A stretch of DNA of 64,000 bases from an uncultured Bacteroidales bacterium (GTDB taxonomy: Bacteria; Bacteroidota; Bacteroidia; Bacteroidales; Muribaculaceae). The position numbers and the translations under genes are program-made. Within the stretch, counting starts at the first letter, position 1. Each line of letters starts with the position of its first letter. Of the stretch, positions 61,909 to 64,000 are shown piece by piece. The notes beneath the pieces are model-generated. The model searched no databases, had not been told where the DNA came from, and worked only from the letters and a program-made list of their open reading frames with translations. The stretch lies in contig CACYQB010000002.1 in the NCBI GenBank assembly GCA_902776435.1, positions 93,401 through 157,400 of the forward strand. The letters run 5' to 3'.

Positions 61909-63513
61909 ATGAAGAAATTATTATTCTTATTGTTGAGTGCAGCTGTTGCAGTATCTGCTTCGGCTGGTGTTCGCACATCTATTACTCCGCAGATTGCTAA
62001 GGGTCACGCTAAGGCTAATGTTGAGGCTCGCACCGCTACTGGCAAGATCGTTTCAACTCCCGCCGTTATGTTCAAGGCTCCTGCTAAGGTGGATGTGCCC
62101 GAGGGTATGGCAGCAGTTACCCTGACTGCTGGTGATGTATGGGGTGATGGCTCTGGCTACCAGATGCTTCTCGATGCCGATGCTACCGCTTATGGCACCA
62201 TCATTCCCGAGACCGGTGGTCTGACCACTAGTGGTGATGCTTCAGCAGCAACCTATGCTGAGTTTGAGTACAAGATTCCCGAGAATGCTGATGGCTCAAT
62301 GTCCACTCAGAACGTCGTTCTCAACAACAGCATCACGATCTTCGTTCCCGCTGGTGTGTATGACTACTGCATCACCAACCCGACTCCCGGTGATCGTATT
62401 TGGATTGCTTCTAACCAGGGCGATCCCGCTCGTGCTGATAACTTCGAGTTCGCTGAGGGTATGACCTACGTGTTCACTCTGACTCTTGAGGGTTCAAACG
62501 ACTGTGTTACCATGCAGATTCTCGAGCCCGGCGTAGCTGGTACTGTTCCCGAGAACCTGAACGTTGACCCCGCCAGCACCAGTGCTCTCGTAACTTGGGA
62601 CGACAACGACGATATGGGCTGGAACCTCCGCTGGAGGCCCTGGGTTGACACAAGCGGTAACCCCATCAATGTAACTCTGCCTTATGAGGGTTATGAGGAT
62701 CAGATTTCTGACTGGTTCATCTATGACGCTGATCAAGATGGCTACAACTGGGGTCTGGCTTTTACTGACGATGAGCAGACTGACCTGTGCTTCTTAAGCT
62801 ACTCATGGTCAAGCAGTACCGGCGCTCTTAGTCCCGATAACTGGTTGATTTCTCCCGACTTCGTGATCTCTGAGGGTTCAGTGGTTAAGTTCGATGTGTG
62901 GGGCAATAGTTCAAGTTACCCCGAGACGATGAATGTTTATGTTGAGGTTTATGGTGAAGATACCGTAATGTATAAGCTTTTCGAGGAGGATCTGGTTACC
63001 ACCACCACCCAGACCACCTACACCGTTGAACTGGGCGCTCTCGCTGGCGAGAAGGCTTGCATCATCTTCCGTCACTATAACAGCCACGACAATTATGAGA
63101 TGTATCTTGACAACATCTTCATTGGCGATCCCAATGCTGAGGTTGTTGAGCCCTATGAGTGGAACTATGAGAACGGTCTGACCGATACCGAGTTCCCCAT
63201 CAACGGCCTGACTCCCGAGACCAAGTATGAGGTTCAGGTACAGTCTGCTGGTACTTACAGCACTTCTGCATGGACCGACGTTGTTACCTTCGTAACTCTG
63301 GCCGAGGGTCCCGTTGGCATCCTGGGTGACGTGAACAAGGACGGTCAGGTGAAGATCGACGACGTTACCGCTTTGATCGACGCTCTGCTGGGTGGCAACG
63401 CATTAGATGAGACTGATACCTACAGCCCCGACAACGCTAACGTAAACGGTGATGAGACTGTTAACATCGCTGACGTTACCGCTCTGATCGACATGCTTCT
63501 CGGTGGCAACTAA
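61909..63513 (+). CDS. Secreted gingipain-adhesin-like protein with dockerin (copy 2)
   Basis: 534 residues with the same layout as copy 1: signal peptide (KKLLFLLLSAAVAVSASAG), basic spacer, DUF2436-like domain (GDVWGDGSGYQMLLDADATA), Fn3-like piece, cleaved-adhesin-like domain (LSPDNWLISPDFVI to FRHYNSHDNYEMYLDNIFIGD), Fn3-like part and dockerin from about residue 472 (GDVNKDGQVKIDDVTALIDAL, NVNGDETVNIADVTALIDML). The first 200 and last 90 residues are nearly the same as copy 1, whereas the middle (about 215-400) has diverged clearly. The promoter and 3' flank are also duplicated. Function as a surface or secreted adhesin is inferred from the domains. Confidence 0.85.
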   Translation: MKKLLFLLLSAAVAVSASAGVRTSITPQIAKGHAKANVEARTATGKIVSTPAVMFKAPAKVDVPEGMAAVTLTAGDVWGDGSGYQMLLDADATAYGTIIPETGGLTTSGDASAATYAEFEYKIPENADGSMSTQNVVLNNSITIFVPAGVYDYCITNPTPGDRIWIASNQGDPARADNFEFAEGMTYVFTLTLEGSNDCVTMQILEPGVAGTVPENLNVDPASTSALVTWDDNDDMGWNLRWRPWVDTSGNPINVTLPYEGYEDQISDWFIYDADQDGYNWGLAFTDDEQTDLCFLSYSWSSSTGALSPDNWLISPDFVISEGSVVKFDVWGNSSSYPETMNVYVEVYGEDTVMYKLFEEDLVTTTTQTTYTVELGALAGEKACIIFRHYNSHDNYEMYLDNIFIGDPNAEVVEPYEWNYENGLTDTEFPINGLTPETKYEVQVQSAGTYSTSAWTDVVTFVTLAEGPVGILGDVNKDGQVKIDDVTALIDALLGGNALDETDTYSPDNANVNGDETVNIADVTALIDMLLGGN

Positions 63514-63551
63514 TCTTAAACAAGGTAATGTAATTTAAGGTTTAAATAATG

Positions 63552-63588
63552 TTGAGGATGCGTCCCTGGATGCATCCTCAATTTTTTT
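63552..63588 (+). terminator. Terminator after adhesin copy 2
   Basis: TTGAGGATGC and GCATCCTCAA with a 10-base loop and seven T, almost identical to the one at 61377. Confidence 0.9.
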
Positions 63589-63768
63589 ACCCCTATTTCT
63601 CAAACAACCATAACAACAAACAACCAAAACAACAATCTTTATTGGCATCCGCATACAATTTTAAACTACGAATTGCGCTAATTATACTAATAGGCATCCG
63701 CGTTCAATTATAACGAATTAAGACGAAGTATTGCGCCTCACGCTAAGTCGCCAAGCCGCTAAGTTTTA

Positions 63769-63882
63769 TCAAACAACCATAATTATCAATCAAACAACTT
63801 GAACAACAAAAAACAACATTTACAACTCAATATTTTTAATAATAGTTGTTTTTAGTTGTTCATTGTTGTTATGGTTGTTTGA
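63769..63882. repeat. Palindromic GTTGTT-rich element, 114 bp
   Basis: TCAAACAACCATAA (63769-63782) and TTATGGTTGTTTGA (63869-63882) are 14 bp perfect terminal inverted repeats, the best-preserved copy of the family. Confidence 0.8.
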
Positions 63883-63907
63883 AAAGTCGAGGGCGGATGC
63901 CTGTATC

Positions 63908-64000
63908 GTCCTGAAATAGTTTGACAAAAATGTCAGATAAAATCAGGACTAAAATGAGAACAGTAAAACGAAGAACGGATTATGAGATTTTGGAGATACT
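63908..64000 (+). mobile_element. Possible left end of an insertion sequence, cut by the window
   Basis: GTCCTGA (63908) and TCAGGAC (63943), with TGACA/TGTCA inside, form a stem-loop ahead of an open frame from ATG 63954 (MRTVKRRTDYEILEI) that runs off the window; ATG 63930 is in the same frame. The sequence TGTATCGTCCTGAAATAGTT resembles, from memory, ends of IS3-like elements in Bacteroidetes. Too little is present to be sure. Confidence 0.3.

Larger units (their letters stand above)
63514..63907. other. Repeat-rich gap after adhesin copy 2
   Basis: This stretch holds the terminator, a left half of a GTTGTT-type element (about 63597-63635), an inverted 38 bp repeat (63644-63681), a second inverted GGCATCCGCGTTCAATT repeat (63693), an inverted CTTAGCG module (63735-63763), a complete palindromic element (63769-63882) and GGGCGGATGCC (about 63891). 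It looks like nested or concatenated small repeats; no gene is seen. Confidence 0.75.

Noticed and set aside
1-64000. tRNA and rRNA genes
   Set aside because: No cloverleaf with a TTCGA-type arm and no rRNA sequence was noticed in any gap on either strand; a tRNAscan run would confirm.

Overview
The window comes from a Bacteroidales chromosome, probably a gut Muribaculaceae or Prevotellaceae relative; the genus cannot be settled from the sequence. The evidence is the LpxC-FabZ fusion, the large GyrA and S1 proteins of Bacteroidetes type, the B12-dependent methylmalonyl-CoA mutase pair, BspA-like and gingipain-adhesin-like secreted proteins, and the repeated Bacteroidetes -7 promoter box TAnnTTTG in front of gene after gene. 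Shine-Dalgarno sites are scarce, and several starts are TTG or GTG.

Layout. 0-8.3 kb: an MCE/MlaD lipid-transport protein, dnaA, gyrA and two paralogous periplasmic TPR proteins, all on +. 8.3-13.5 kb: a - strand block with lipid A genes (lpxD, lpxC-fabZ, lpxA), a thioredoxin-like lipoprotein, a threonylcarbamoyl-AMP synthase and a B3/B4-domain protein. 13.5-29.4 kb: a serine hydrolase, a GH18 protein, mutA-mutB, a small membrane protein of unknown function, a GH2/GH3 glycosidase pair, an alanine/Na+ symporter and rsgA. 29.4-36.5 kb: an M16 protease, 5-formyl-THF cyclo-ligase, a dockerin/FGE-like secreted protein, a structured gap, and rpsA. 36.7-49.6 kb: an [FeFe]-hydrogenase region with a trimeric bifurcating-type hydrogenase (hydB, hydA, hydC), a large BspA-like protein, a second and chimeric [FeFe] hydrogenase, and the maturases hydF and hydG (hydE is not in the window). 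49.8-57.3 kb: an LptD-like protein, a YiiX-like hydrolase, a LysE-family exporter, butyrate kinase and phosphate butyryltransferase, tatA and tatC. 57.6-63.5 kb: three secreted dockerin proteins, the last two a tandem duplication carrying gingipain-type adhesin domains. The window ends in what may be the left end of an insertion sequence.

How the genes fit together. The metabolic genes describe an anaerobic fermenter: electron-bifurcating hydrogenase for H2, methylmalonyl-CoA mutase for the succinate-propionate route, and Ptb/Buk for ATP from an acyl-CoA. Envelope genes (Lpx, LptD, MlaD, Tat) and secreted glycosidases, proteases and adhesins make up most of the rest.

Most noteworthy: (1) the second hydrogenase looks like HydB with its flavin/NADH domain deleted and the HydA catalytic domain joined on; (2) a ~275 bp non-coding stretch at 41155-41429 folds on paper into at least six small hairpins plus a 16-position long-range stem, bounded by 10 bp inverted repeats; (3) arrays of exactly five CCTAAAR-like heptamers lie in four intergenic sites, all on the same strand, often touching a start or stop codon; (4) GTTGTT-rich palindromic elements and a 38 bp dispersed repeat fill the gaps around the dockerin genes; (5) dockerin repeats occur on five secreted proteins although no cohesin is visible. 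All functional statements are homology-level readings by eye; no search or fold was computed.
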